DNA of 64,000 nt, from assembly GCF_014217335.1 (NCBI RefSeq), contig NZ_CP060092.1:1629501-1693500 (forward strand), written 5' to 3'. Numbering within the stretch: position 1 is the stretch's first letter; every line of letters starts with the position of its first letter. The notes below the pieces were generated by a model, which had not been told where the DNA came from, made no database searches, and worked only from the letters and a program-made list of their open reading frames with translations. This document shows positions 38,016 to 46,501 of this stretch, piece by piece. The position numbers were made by a program, and so were the translations under genes. This DNA is from Teredinibacter purpureus. Its GTDB lineage: Bacteria; Pseudomonadota; Gammaproteobacteria; Pseudomonadales; Cellvibrionaceae.

Positions 38016-38894
38016 ATGCAGGAATGGGAGTGTCCTATTCACTGTGTTCGTACGTTTATTGGCGGCGAGGGGCGGCAACAATTACAGGGGGGTAATAGGC
38101 ACCTGATTTTTAGGCTAGGCAAAGAACATCTTGTGGCCGAAAAAAACATTACTGAATGGATTAGGCAGTACTCGGCTCATAATACCCGCGATATTTGTAT
38201 TGCGTTATGGATAAAAGAGGCAGGCGCGACCTATTATCTCCGAGCTATTTTTTGTCAGTACGGTCGTTACATTTTACGGTGTGGGTCAGGCAATATTGCT
38301 ATTGCGGCTGCAGTATATCGTGTGGCTCCTCAGGTATTCCGCTCTAGTATTGTCGGTCTAGAAACCCCCGTGGAGTCGTTGGTGCTGGTGAAAAAAAGCG
38401 CAACCGAATTTGGTTATCGCGCGTATCCGTGCCCGCTAAGGCCTTTTTCTTGCTCGCGTCTTTGGCAGCGAATAACGGGTATTCCGCTCGTGGGAGGCGC
38501 TTTCTCGGGCGGCCCACGGGACTACGTTATTGTTGAAACGCAACACCACGCCTTTGTGCGTGATATGGTCCCGCTATTAAGACGTTTGTGTACCTATAGC
38601 GCACGGGCCCTCATTGTGACGGCGCCGTTTGTCGATACGCCGCTTTTTACTTCCACGCGGCACAGTATGCAATATGTCATGCGCTATTTTGCACCGCAGT
38701 ACGGTGTGAACGAAGATGCTGCAACCGGTTCAGCGAATATACAATTGATGCATTATTGGCATAAAAGGGGCGGCTACGGAGGCGGTAGTTCAGTCATGCT
38801 GGCACACCAATTATCAAAAGAGGGGGCGGTAATGGAGGGAGTATGTTCACGGTCACTCATTACCTTGTTTGGCCGAGTGAATTTTGAACAGTAA
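38016..38894 (+). CDS. Divergent PhzF/DapF-fold protein encoded in the ergothioneine operon
   Basis: 292 aa, beginning one base after the egtD stop, so tightly coupled. The C-terminal half carries MRYFAPQYGVNEDAATGSANIQLMHYW, the best-kept signature of PhzF-like isomerases. The N-terminal half is unlike normal PhzF: the usual GHPTLG-type motif is replaced by LRCGSGNIAIAAAVYR (residues about 88-103), whose CGSGN recalls the catalytic Cys loop of DapF and related epimerases. Canonical PhzF opening residues (GNPLAV) are not seen. No signal peptide. No EgtE-type C-S lyase is present here, so this gene could supply a pathway step or act on a related metabolite. Fold call good, function unknown. 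Confidence 0.7.
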   Translation: MQEWECPIHCVRTFIGGEGRQQLQGGNRHLIFRLGKEHLVAEKNITEWIRQYSAHNTRDICIALWIKEAGATYYLRAIFCQYGRYILRCGSGNIAIAAAVYRVAPQVFRSSIVGLETPVESLVLVKKSATEFGYRAYPCPLRPFSCSRLWQRITGIPLVGGAFSGGPRDYVIVETQHHAFVRDMVPLLRRLCTYSARALIVTAPFVDTPLFTSTRHSMQYVMRYFAPQYGVNEDAATGSANIQLMHYWHKRGGYGGGSSVMLAHQLSKEGAVMEGVCSRSLITLFGRVNFEQ

Positions 38895-39100
38895 GCGAGG
38901 GTCAGCTAGGGTTAAAGAGAGCGCTTAGCAAAAGATAGTTTTGTTACGTTTTAGCAAGAGCAGTTGCGGTGATTAAATTCTAATTCCGTTACAATGATCC
39001 CCTTAAGAACGTTGCGTAAGCTAGTGAGGCGCGGGGTAATATTGCGCCGCCTCTTGGCGAACGATTTGTTGAATTTTGAGTTAACGTAGATCCTGTCGAT

Positions 39101-40525
39101 ATGTTCAGAGTTATTGTTTTAGTCTCCCTAGTATTTGTTTCTAATAGTGTATTCGCGTCGCTTGCCGATTATTTTAAAGATGAACTTGGCCGTACCAAGT
39201 GGCAGCATGTGGCTAATTTTTCGGGCGCCGTGCTTATTACGCTTCTTACCATTACGCTTATTACCTTAGTGTTCAGTTATCGCAATAGCCGTAAAGCTAA
39301 TCGCGAGCTAACCGATATTCGAAAAGATTTAGAAGATCGTGTGCAAGATCGTACCGCTACCTTAGCTCATGCGAACGAAGCGCTTGAAGGTGAGATAACT
39401 GAACACCGCGAGACCATGGAACGTCTGCAAGATTCACAGGGCTATATTCGCAGTATTGTAGATTCAATGCCGTTAATGTTGATTGGCCTGAATAACGAAA
39501 AGCACATCACTCAGTGGAATACCGCGTCTGAGAAAGTAACGGGTGCAAAACGTGAGCAAGTTTTAGGTAAGCCATTATGGGATGCCTACCCCACTATCGC
39601 GCTGTCGCCAGAACAGGTTCAAGAGGTACTCGAAACCAAAAAAACGACTACCATTAAGCACAGCCAGCGCGGCCAGTATTATTTTGATATGACGTTGTAT
39701 GCGTTACAAAGCAGTAATGATGTGGGTATTGTGATTTTGCTGGAGGATGTTACGCATCGCGTGAAAGCCGAAAACCGCTTAATCGAACTCGATAAAATGG
39801 CGTCTATGGGTGAGCTAGCCGCAACCATGGCGATTGATGTGGGCACGCCATTGGCAACCATTATGAAAAATCTGCGCTGCATTCAAAACTCAGAATGTTC
39901 AACGGCTAAGGCGCCGCCTGCAAGCAATAATGAGATGCTAAACGAATGTTTATCTGCTGCGATAGATGATGGTCAGCAAGCGAATGCAATTGTTAAAAAC
40001 CTGATTGATTTTTCCCAGAATCAGGGAGGAAAGCTACAGCTCGCCAATATTCCCGATATTATTGATCACACTGTAGAACTTGCCTGTGAAGTGTTAACTA
40101 ACCCTTCAGGCTTGCGCTTTAGAGACATTGAATTGAAAGTTGATTACCCCGAAACACTCAGTCGTGTGCCTTGCCAAATAGCAGAGTTGCAGCAAGTGTT
40201 TTTGGGCGTATTTAGGCACGCTTGCCATGCCCTTGGCGAGTGTCAACGCGGAGACTTTTCGCCCTTAATCACGATAGAAGTTAATGAGTTTTACGATGCT
40301 ATTTGGATTAAGGTTAATCATAACGGCAAGGGTTTAAATGCTGAAGAGCAACAGAATATTTTTGAACCCTTCTTCCTTAATGATACAACCCAACCGCTTT
40401 CCTCTGGCGCCCAGCGCCTGTCTTTCGCACACTTCGTGGTAACGGAGCATCATCACGGTCACATGGCGGTAACGTCAGATGTAGAGGTTGGCACTACGTT
40501 TCATGTTCAGTTCCAGGTGCGCTAA
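39101..40525 (+). CDS. PAS-domain histidine-kinase-like protein with lost catalytic residues (pseudokinase)
   Basis: 474 aa: TM or signal segment (1-19), TM (about 43-63), coiled coil (EDRVQDRTATLAHANEALEGEITEH), one PAS domain (about 122-225), then DHp and ATPase-like regions. The H-box reads ASMGELAATMAIDVGTPLATI: the phosphoacceptor His is replaced by I245. In the N-box the Asn is H373 (VFRHACHALGE), and the G1 Asp is H407 (VNHNGKGLN). All three were read directly in the DNA. The frame is intact and the rest of the fold is kept, which argues for a maintained non-phosphorylating role. Convergent with the lipoprotein operon. Confidence 0.85.
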   Translation: MFRVIVLVSLVFVSNSVFASLADYFKDELGRTKWQHVANFSGAVLITLLTITLITLVFSYRNSRKANRELTDIRKDLEDRVQDRTATLAHANEALEGEITEHRETMERLQDSQGYIRSIVDSMPLMLIGLNNEKHITQWNTASEKVTGAKREQVLGKPLWDAYPTIALSPEQVQEVLETKKTTTIKHSQRGQYYFDMTLYALQSSNDVGIVILLEDVTHRVKAENRLIELDKMASMGELAATMAIDVGTPLATIMKNLRCIQNSECSTAKAPPASNNEMLNECLSAAIDDGQQANAIVKNLIDFSQNQGGKLQLANIPDIIDHTVELACEVLTNPSGLRFRDIELKVDYPETLSRVPCQIAELQQVFLGVFRHACHALGECQRGDFSPLITIEVNEFYDAIWIKVNHNGKGLNAEEQQNIFEPFFLNDTTQPLSSGAQRLSFAHFVVTEHHHGHMAVTSDVEVGTTFHVQFQVR

Positions 40526-40539
40526 GGCACCTGGAACTG
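40508..40539. terminator. 13-bp perfect hairpin over the pseudokinase stop codon
   Basis: Arms CAGTTCCAGGTGC (40508-40520) and GCACCTGGAACTG (40527-40539) are exact complements around GCTAAG, which contains the TAA stop. It lies between convergent genes 22 bases apart and probably terminates both. Confidence 0.7.
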
Positions 40540-40546
40540 TCTTAAA

Positions 40547-41224
40547 TTAGGGCAGTGGTGGGGCGGCAGTTTTGGATGGGTGGTAAGGGCCGGCAGGAAT
40601 ACGGCTGCCACCTTGAAGAAAAGCCGCTTCACTGGCTTTTATCGCCAGAGGGCGGTAGTCGGGAAACGCGCGAGTAAGAGCTGCCGACAAAGCCTCGCCA
40701 ATAAGGTCCCCAAGTAAACTGCCGCTATTGGAATCGTTTTGCGATGATACGCTTACGGTTTCTCTATCCCGCCAAATTTCTTCGCCACCACTGTTTAACA
40801 TCCGAAACGCTAACGTTACGGACGTAGTGGAATTAAGTACCACGTACTGCGTATCCCAATACTCGACATTAATATATAGAATGGCGCTGGCACCAAACAT
40901 GAGTGCAAGACTTTCGGGGGGTAACTGCTGAACTTCTGCTGCGTCGTACAACCCTTCGTTTTCCAGTACAACTTTCACGGTATTAACAGGAAAAACGTAA
41001 TAGCCGCGTTCGCCGAGCAAGCGTGGCAGTACACTCAACATCGTACCGGGTGCGTGAATGTTAACGCTGCCATTAGTGACGGGCAGTACTAATATTGAGC
41101 GAACGCCTGATTGATCAAATGTTTGCTGATAGGGATTTATCTGGGCGGTGGAGGTGGTTTCACAGGCGCTAAGCAGGGCAACCATGGCGGTAAGCCCTAG
41201 CGCGCGGAAGACATTACAGTGCAT
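40547..41224 (-). CDS. GNA1162-family (DUF799) lipoprotein
   Basis: 225 aa, lipobox VALLSAC (Cys about residue 21). The mature protein contains ILVLPVTNGSVNIHAPGTMLSVLPRLLGERGYYVFPV and LMFGASAILYINVEYWDTQY, matching the Neisseria GNA1162/DUF799 family, a TolB-N-like fold of unknown function. It ends with a Pro-rich tail. Its start overlaps the DUF4810 gene by 11 bases; last of four overlapping lipoprotein genes. Confidence 0.85.
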   Translation of the reverse strand: MHCNVFRALGLTAMVALLSACETTSTAQINPYQQTFDQSGVRSILVLPVTNGSVNIHAPGTMLSVLPRLLGERGYYVFPVNTVKVVLENEGLYDAAEVQQLPPESLALMFGASAILYINVEYWDTQYVVLNSTTSVTLAFRMLNSGGEEIWRDRETVSVSSQNDSNSGSLLGDLIGEALSAALTRAFPDYRPLAIKASEAAFLQGGSRIPAGPYHPSKTAAPPLP

Positions 41225-41561
41225 TCTGTCGTCCCTCTAAATTAAAAATCATGGATGACATTAGTTTGCGACTTTCTGGCCATGTCTCATGCTCTTTTTC
41301 ATAATACGTAATTGCGGTTGCGGAATCTCCGGCCTGTAAAAAATAGGTGCCCACTTCGGCATATAGCCCTGGGGGCACAATTTTTCCATTGGCCTCTAGT
41401 TGTTCAATATGAGCGACTAATTTCTGGCGAATTTTTTGGTGTTCGGCGGGATACTGGTAGTAACGGTAAAGACCGTCGGAATAGCTGCCCCAGTCGTATT
41501 GCGATTGGCTAGCGCAGCTACTTATAAGCCCTACGGCAAATAATACGTAAAGTCTCTTCAT
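41214..41561 (-). CDS. DUF4810 lipoprotein
   Basis: 115 aa, lipobox LISSC region (Cys about residue 16). The sequence YDWGSYSDGLYRYYQYPAEHQKIRQKLVAHIEQLEANGKIVPPGLYAEVGTYFLQAGDSATAITYYEKEHETWPES has the repeat-like helical pattern of DUF4810, usually found between a CsgG-like and a GNA1162 gene. Overlaps both neighbours (4 and 11 bases), showing translational coupling. Function unknown. Confidence 0.85.
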   Translation of the reverse strand: MKRLYVLFAVGLISSCASQSQYDWGSYSDGLYRYYQYPAEHQKIRQKLVAHIEQLEANGKIVPPGLYAEVGTYFLQAGDSATAITYYEKEHETWPESRKLMSSMIFNLEGRQNAL

Positions 41562-41890
41562 TGTGGCAAAGGTATCGATTTGATAGCGCTTTCGCCGAGG
41601 TAAAACGTTTCGCTGAAGACGATAGTATTACCACGTGTAAGCGCGATTTTATGGGCGCCGGTCAATAGTTTAAGTGCTGCCTTTCCCGTCAAGTATTGGT
41701 CTGCAGTACCCATCGCTAGGTTATCGACCCATATTGTGAAGTCGGCGGTATTCTGAGTTTTGTTGGCAGGCGTAAACGAAATTGCCGGCCGTAAATCAAC
41801 GGCTACTTCGCTGGTAGTCGGCTGCTGTACACAGCCGCTTAGTGTCACTAGCGTGAGTGCGAATGAGAAAAGTAAGATAAATGCTTTCAT
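41558..41890 (-). CDS. Small lipoprotein inserted in the CsgG-DUF4810-GNA1162 operon
   Basis: 110 aa with lipoprotein signal (LTLVTLSGC, Cys about residue 20). The mature 90 residues look like one beta-sandwich (FTIWVDNLAMGTADQYLTGKAALKLLTGAHKIALTRGNTIVFSETFYLG), reminiscent of PEGA-type domains that recur in envelope proteins. I do not recognise the exact family. It overlaps the upstream CsgG-like gene and the downstream DUF4810 gene by 4 bases each, so it is a true operon member and an addition to the usual three-gene set. Confidence 0.78.
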   Translation of the reverse strand: MKAFILLFSFALTLVTLSGCVQQPTTSEVAVDLRPAISFTPANKTQNTADFTIWVDNLAMGTADQYLTGKAALKLLTGAHKIALTRGNTIVFSETFYLGESAIKSIPLPQ

Positions 41891-42876
41891 GGGGTAACCT
41901 CCTGAACGACTAACTGTGACGGCTGAAGTCCTTCTATACTGCCGCTCACGAGAGAGACAATAGCCCCTTCATTGGTCTCGTTCTGGCCAAAAAGGGATAT
42001 AACTTTTACGCGAGCAACTTTCTTGCCGGGCAATTGAATATTAAAACCCGTTTGGCCCGATACTACCGTTTTGCCCTCTGTTAAGATATCGAACTCCATT
42101 CCCACTTGAACCCCTTGTCGCTGGCCTCCGCCCATGTAAATACCATCGGCTTCAACTGCGATCACGTTAGACTGCCAGGGTTGATCGCCAAGTAGCTGCG
42201 TTAACGAGTTAACAACTTCGGCTACCGCGATGGCGATAGCGCGGTCATTAATGGCAGCATCGTAATCGGCTCGAGAACCAAAACCCGCTACATTAACGTT
42301 TTCGATAGAGGCTTCACCTGCGCCGCTAAAGGCATTGGTTACATGTGCGGTACGCGCATCGACCAATCGTAAATCGACCTTTGCATAAGCGGTTTGTTTT
42401 TTGCTCGACGAAAGAAAGCCTGACTCGCCGGTAGTGCGACGACCAAATTCGGTAAGGGAGCCAATAAGCAGCGCATCTACGCCAACGAGATTGAGCGTTT
42501 GTCCGGTTAGAGTGGCCTCATCTTGCAGGCGGCTTATGTCTGGGCGTTCAAACACCAAAAAGTTACCCGATTCGGTTAGCGCCTTGGATAATAAATCGGT
42601 TACCTGCTTGCCTAATACATCATCGTGAATATCACGCAGCAGGCTTTTGCCGTGCAATGTTTCATTGGTGATACGCCCTAACGCCACTTTTCGTTTAAGC
42701 GTAAGCTGAGCCGGTTGGCTGGCAAGCATATCGGCTTGTGCTTGGCGTTGTTGCTCAAGAGAATAATCGTTCTCACGTTTATCAACCTGCGGGGTTTGGC
42801 TTGCGCACCCACTGAGAACCGCTAAGCCGAGGCAGAGGGTGAGCGTAAAATGAAGGAGAGAGTGCGAGCGCTGCAT
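41887..42876 (-). CDS. CsgG/HfaB-like lipoprotein
   Basis: 329 aa, lipobox LAVLSGC (Cys about residue 24). The CsgG-type domain is visible in KVALGRITNETLHGKSLLRDIHDDVLGKQVTDLLSKALTESGNFLVFERPD and VGVDALLIGSLTEFGRRT, followed by SKKQTAYAKVDLRLVDARTAHVTNAFSGAGEA. A C-terminal extension (about residues 235-329) is beta-rich. CsgG itself forms an outer-membrane secretion pore for curli; in this operon type no curli genes are present and the role is unknown. First gene of the four-lipoprotein operon. Confidence 0.87.
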   Translation of the reverse strand: MQRSHSLLHFTLTLCLGLAVLSGCASQTPQVDKRENDYSLEQQRQAQADMLASQPAQLTLKRKVALGRITNETLHGKSLLRDIHDDVLGKQVTDLLSKALTESGNFLVFERPDISRLQDEATLTGQTLNLVGVDALLIGSLTEFGRRTTGESGFLSSSKKQTAYAKVDLRLVDARTAHVTNAFSGAGEASIENVNVAGFGSRADYDAAINDRAIAIAVAEVVNSLTQLLGDQPWQSNVIAVEADGIYMGGGQRQGVQVGMEFDILTEGKTVVSGQTGFNIQLPGKKVARVKVISLFGQNETNEGAIVSLVSGSIEGLQPSQLVVQEVTP

Positions 42877-43109
42877 AGTGTGTTCCTTTTATGCCTTTAG
42901 GCCAAAATAAAGGTTTTGGCCGTGAACTAACGGATGGTAATAAAGCGGTTACGAGCGTAAAAAATCATTGCGATTATCGAGCACCATTACTGAATAGAAG
43001 CTGAATAACGTGATGTTGAAGGCGCGTGAATAAGCTGGATGCCGCTACGGAGCACCGCATGAAGCAAAGCGGCCTCCGTTCGCATACTATTTGTGTTGCC
43101 AGGTAACGC

Positions 43110-45158
43110 TTACGTTGTAAATTCTACAACCCTATAGTCTTCGCTGAGCGATTGTTGCACAGGTTTAGGTGCGGGGTCGTAGTGACTGAACGTAATCGTA
43201 AACGAACCTTCGCCACCCGTCATTGATTTTATTCTGGATGGGTAGTTGAACAGTTCAGCAAGGGGAATTTTGGCGCTAATGTGTGCCTGTTGTCTATGTG
43301 TAGGTGTTACGTTTGTGACGATGCCTCGGTGTGATGCGATATCACCGGTAATGTCGCCCGTACAATCTGTGGGGGCGGTAATGCTAACAATTACGATGGG
43401 TTCTAATATTAACGCGGCCGCTTTAGTCGCGGCATCTAAAAAGGCTTTGCGGCCAGCGGCGACAAAAGCAATTTCTTTGGAGTCGACGGCGTGATGTTTT
43501 CCATCTAGCAAGGTTACACGAATGTCCTGCATAGGAAACCCCGCAATTACGCCTTCTTGCAGCATTTGTTTAATGCCTTTTTCAACCGCAGGAATAAACG
43601 AACCGGGAATAGCGCCGCCGACAACTTTGTTTAAAAATTCAAAGCCTGCGCCTCTATTGAGTGGTTCAACGCTCAGCGAGACTTCACCAAACTGTCCAGC
43701 GCCACCGGTTTGTTTCTTGTGACGATAATGTCCCATTGCGGAACGCCCAATGGTTTCGCGGTAATCAATGCTTGGGGGTTGAGTCTCGACGTGTAGATTA
43801 AAAACACGCGCCATTTTTTCGAGTGCAATACGCAAGTGAAATTCGCCAACGCCGTGCAGAACAGTCTCGTTTACGTTAATACGATGCTCAAGCCTTAAGC
43901 TCGGGTCTTCTGTGATGAGTTTTTTCAGTGTCTCGGATAACTTTTGCTCATCGCCAAGGCGTTGGGGGCGTATCGAGAGCCCATACATAGGGGAGGGGAA
44001 ATGTAATGATTTTAGATGCAGTGCGTCGTAGTCGTGTGAGGCGTGCAACACGGAATCAAAATGTAACTCGTCAACTTTGGCTATGGCACATATATCGCCG
44101 GGTTGTACAGATTTCACCTCCTTAAGTGCGTTACCTTGTACACGGTAAAGGTGCGTTATCTTGATAGCCTTGCGGCTATCGCCTACATAAAGCTGGCTAT
44201 CGGGCACAATAGTGCCTTGGTGCACCCGCAGTACTGCAAGCTTTCCCTTGAAGGGATCCACGCTAACTTTAAATACATGAGCAACAATAGAATCTTCTGG
44301 CTGTCGAGAGAGTGTAATGGGCGCATTTTCATTTAAGAAAAGAGGTGGATTACCTTCGCTTGGGGTGGGCATTAGGGTTGTGAGAATACGCAGTAGTTCT
44401 GAGGTGCCCACACCCGTGCGTGCAGACACAAAACAAATGGGTATTAAGTGATGGCATCGAAGCGCGGTTTCGAAAGCGTCATGTAATTGCGCGGGTACTA
44501 ACGCTTGGCCTTGCTCAATGTACAAGTCCATTAGCGCATCATCTAGTTCCACAACTTGGTCTACAAGTGCATCGTGAGCGTGGCTTACCGAGCAGAATTC
44601 AGTGTTTGTTTTTTGCGGATCAAAATAACAGTCCACCACAGCGCCATGGCCGGGTACGGGTAAGTTTAGCGGCAAACATTCACGCCCAAAGCGTTGTTGT
44701 ATTGTTTCTACCAGCTCGCTCACATCAAAATCGAGTGCATCAATTTTATTGATGATAATTATCCTGCATTTCTCTCTCTGCTTTGCGGCCTCAAGCATAC
44801 GCTCGGTCATAATTTCGATGCCGGTACTCGCGTCAATGACTACGGCAACACTTTCAACCGCAGGAAAAACACTGATGCTGCGGCCAATAAAGTCAGGATA
44901 ACCCGGAGTATCCAGCATATTGAGATGCACGTGATTATGTTTCAGGTGGCATAGCGAAGACTCTACCGAGTGCTGAAGTAATGTGGACTGTGAATCGAAA
45001 TCACATACCGTTGTGCCACGAGAAACCTCTCCAAGGGCTTCAATACTTTGAGTGTCAAACAGTAAGCGTTCAATGAGGGACGTTTTACCTGCACCCGAAT
45101 GACCGGTGAAGGCAATGTTGCGAATAGCGTCAATAGTTGTGCGATTAGATTTGTGCAT
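43110..45158 (-). CDS. EF-G-like translation GTPase (EF-G2 type paralogue)
   Basis: 682 aa from ATG 45158, which has GGGAG about 11 bases upstream. It has the five-domain EF-G layout. GTPase motifs: P-loop GHSGAGKTS, switch I Thr in SRGTTVCDFDSQ, DTPGYPDF, and NKID. Switch I differs from true EF-G (no RGITI), matching the EF-G2-like group whose function is not established and which lacks clear translocase activity in studied members. Domain IV has GHYRHKKQTGGAGQFGEV. It stands alone among envelope genes, so no ribosomal context supports a housekeeping role. Confidence 0.88.
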   Translation of the reverse strand: MHKSNRTTIDAIRNIAFTGHSGAGKTSLIERLLFDTQSIEALGEVSRGTTVCDFDSQSTLLQHSVESSLCHLKHNHVHLNMLDTPGYPDFIGRSISVFPAVESVAVVIDASTGIEIMTERMLEAAKQREKCRIIIINKIDALDFDVSELVETIQQRFGRECLPLNLPVPGHGAVVDCYFDPQKTNTEFCSVSHAHDALVDQVVELDDALMDLYIEQGQALVPAQLHDAFETALRCHHLIPICFVSARTGVGTSELLRILTTLMPTPSEGNPPLFLNENAPITLSRQPEDSIVAHVFKVSVDPFKGKLAVLRVHQGTIVPDSQLYVGDSRKAIKITHLYRVQGNALKEVKSVQPGDICAIAKVDELHFDSVLHASHDYDALHLKSLHFPSPMYGLSIRPQRLGDEQKLSETLKKLITEDPSLRLEHRINVNETVLHGVGEFHLRIALEKMARVFNLHVETQPPSIDYRETIGRSAMGHYRHKKQTGGAGQFGEVSLSVEPLNRGAGFEFLNKVVGGAIPGSFIPAVEKGIKQMLQEGVIAGFPMQDIRVTLLDGKHHAVDSKEIAFVAAGRKAFLDAATKAAALILEPIVIVSITAPTDCTGDITGDIASHRGIVTNVTPTHRQQAHISAKIPLAELFNYPSRIKSMTGGEGSFTITFSHYDPAPKPVQQSLSEDYRVVEFTT

Positions 45159-45690
45159 CGTGTGCTCCCGTGCGTTAAGTGGCAGTCTCGAGTACAAACA
45201 GCGAATAACGTTCAGAAAAGCAACCGCTTGCACTAAAGGCCGCGCCGCGAAACTGGGCAGGTAATAACACGTCCCGGATCAGCTGGCCTCCCGAGAAATA
45301 GTGGTAGGTTTTAGTGTGACGGAAAGTGCAAGGCTCGCGTTGACGGAGGTCAATGTTCAAGCCTCCAAGAGTAAGGCGAATCGCGCCATACCGAGACATA
45401 AGAAGTATTGCGCGACAGCGCGATGTTTAGTCGCATAGTGATGGTCAATTTCATTATTTGCTGGTCAAAACTACCACTTCTCACATCAACAAAATAAAAA
45501 TAGAGTAGCGGCCGTTCGAGCAACGATAAAAAAACCTTTAATAACAATGTGTTAACAAAAAAATAAATGTTGGCACAGTTTCTGATATAGCAATAGCGTT
45601 AAATCAATTCGTTGCTTAAGCTGAGCGTAAGTGATCATCACGCATCGCACAGCCGCAATACATCGTTAATGTGTTTTTTGGGAGAATGTA
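45159..45690. other. Divergent intergenic region, EF-G-like / small secreted protein
   Basis: About 530 bases. The left part reads through an upstream open extension of the EF-G frame that I consider non-coding; the right part (45480-45600) is AT-rich and likely carries promoters. No RNA gene or repeat recognised. Confidence 0.4.
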
Positions 45691-46047
45691 ATGAAAGTAT
45701 TAAGGAATAGTTGTTTACGAGCGTGTTGTGTTGCCGTTGTATTACTCGTTGCCAGCGTATCGGCAATCGCCGAATCAGAGCACGCGCCAAATCGATTTCA
45801 GGCTCAGCTGCAGCATGCCGATTATGGCATGCCTCATTGCGCTTCACTATTGCCGGTCGTTCAGAAGAAATTGCAAGAGCAAGAAGCCACCATTAATCAT
45901 GTGATGATTCAAAAGCCGGTACTGATGACAGAAGCAGCGAGCGCTGAGCGCGAGGCCAACACACCTGTTTTATTGCCTCGTTTTGAAAAAATTGTGGTTC
46001 ATCGCTTAGATGAAAACAATTACATCACAAGTTTAGCCGTGAATTAA
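45691..46047 (+). CDS. Small secreted hypothetical protein, 118 aa
   Basis: Signal peptide residues 1-27 (LRACCVAVVLLVASVSAIAES), ribosome site GGGAGAA about 7 bases before ATG 45691. The mature 90 residues are unremarkable, with one Cys and a helical middle. I do not recognise it. It precedes the transglutaminase-like gene by 454 bases on the same strand, probably a separate transcript. Confidence 0.7.
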   Translation: MKVLRNSCLRACCVAVVLLVASVSAIAESEHAPNRFQAQLQHADYGMPHCASLLPVVQKKLQEQEATINHVMIQKPVLMTEAASAEREANTPVLLPRFEKIVVHRLDENNYITSLAVN

Positions 46048-46501
46048 AATCGCTTAGGGATAGGCTGTTAGTGACGCTGATAACGATACGCCTTGCCGAT
46101 TTCGAGTAGGGCTATTGGCTGACATTACTCAATAATATGAGTTTAAACGTGGTGTAGGTGCTCGCAATTAAGCACTAAAAAATTCAATTCTGGTAGCGAG
46201 ATGAGTGCAAGTTACAGGTGTTGGCTGGATGAAGGTCAAGCACTAACGTAAGGTTACGTTTGGCAGCGCACGCTAAACGAATGGTGTTCTACCGACCATA
46301 CACATGAATTTACGCCACGCTACTTTTAAAGGCTTCAAGCATTGAACGTTATTGACCGTGGATACCGTATTTAGACTTAATTTTTTAAGGTTCATCTACG
46401 TAAAGCCTGAATGTTCAATTGCCATACTTCTCCGTGATTTAGGGATGCTTCGTCTGTTAATATTACGGCTTTGAAAAGCACTATTTTTCTGGGAGAAGGA
46501 A
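46048..46501. other. Intergenic region before the transglutaminase-like gene
   Basis: 454 bases with no open frame of gene-like quality, no clear hairpin and no recognised RNA. A ribosome site GGGAGAAGGA is visible at its right end, just before ATG 46502. Confidence 0.4.

Noticed and set aside
45175-45547. Upstream extension of the EF-G-like frame and other minus-strand frames
   Set aside because: The extension lacks EF-G homology and a ribosome site, while ATG 45158 restores the family start.
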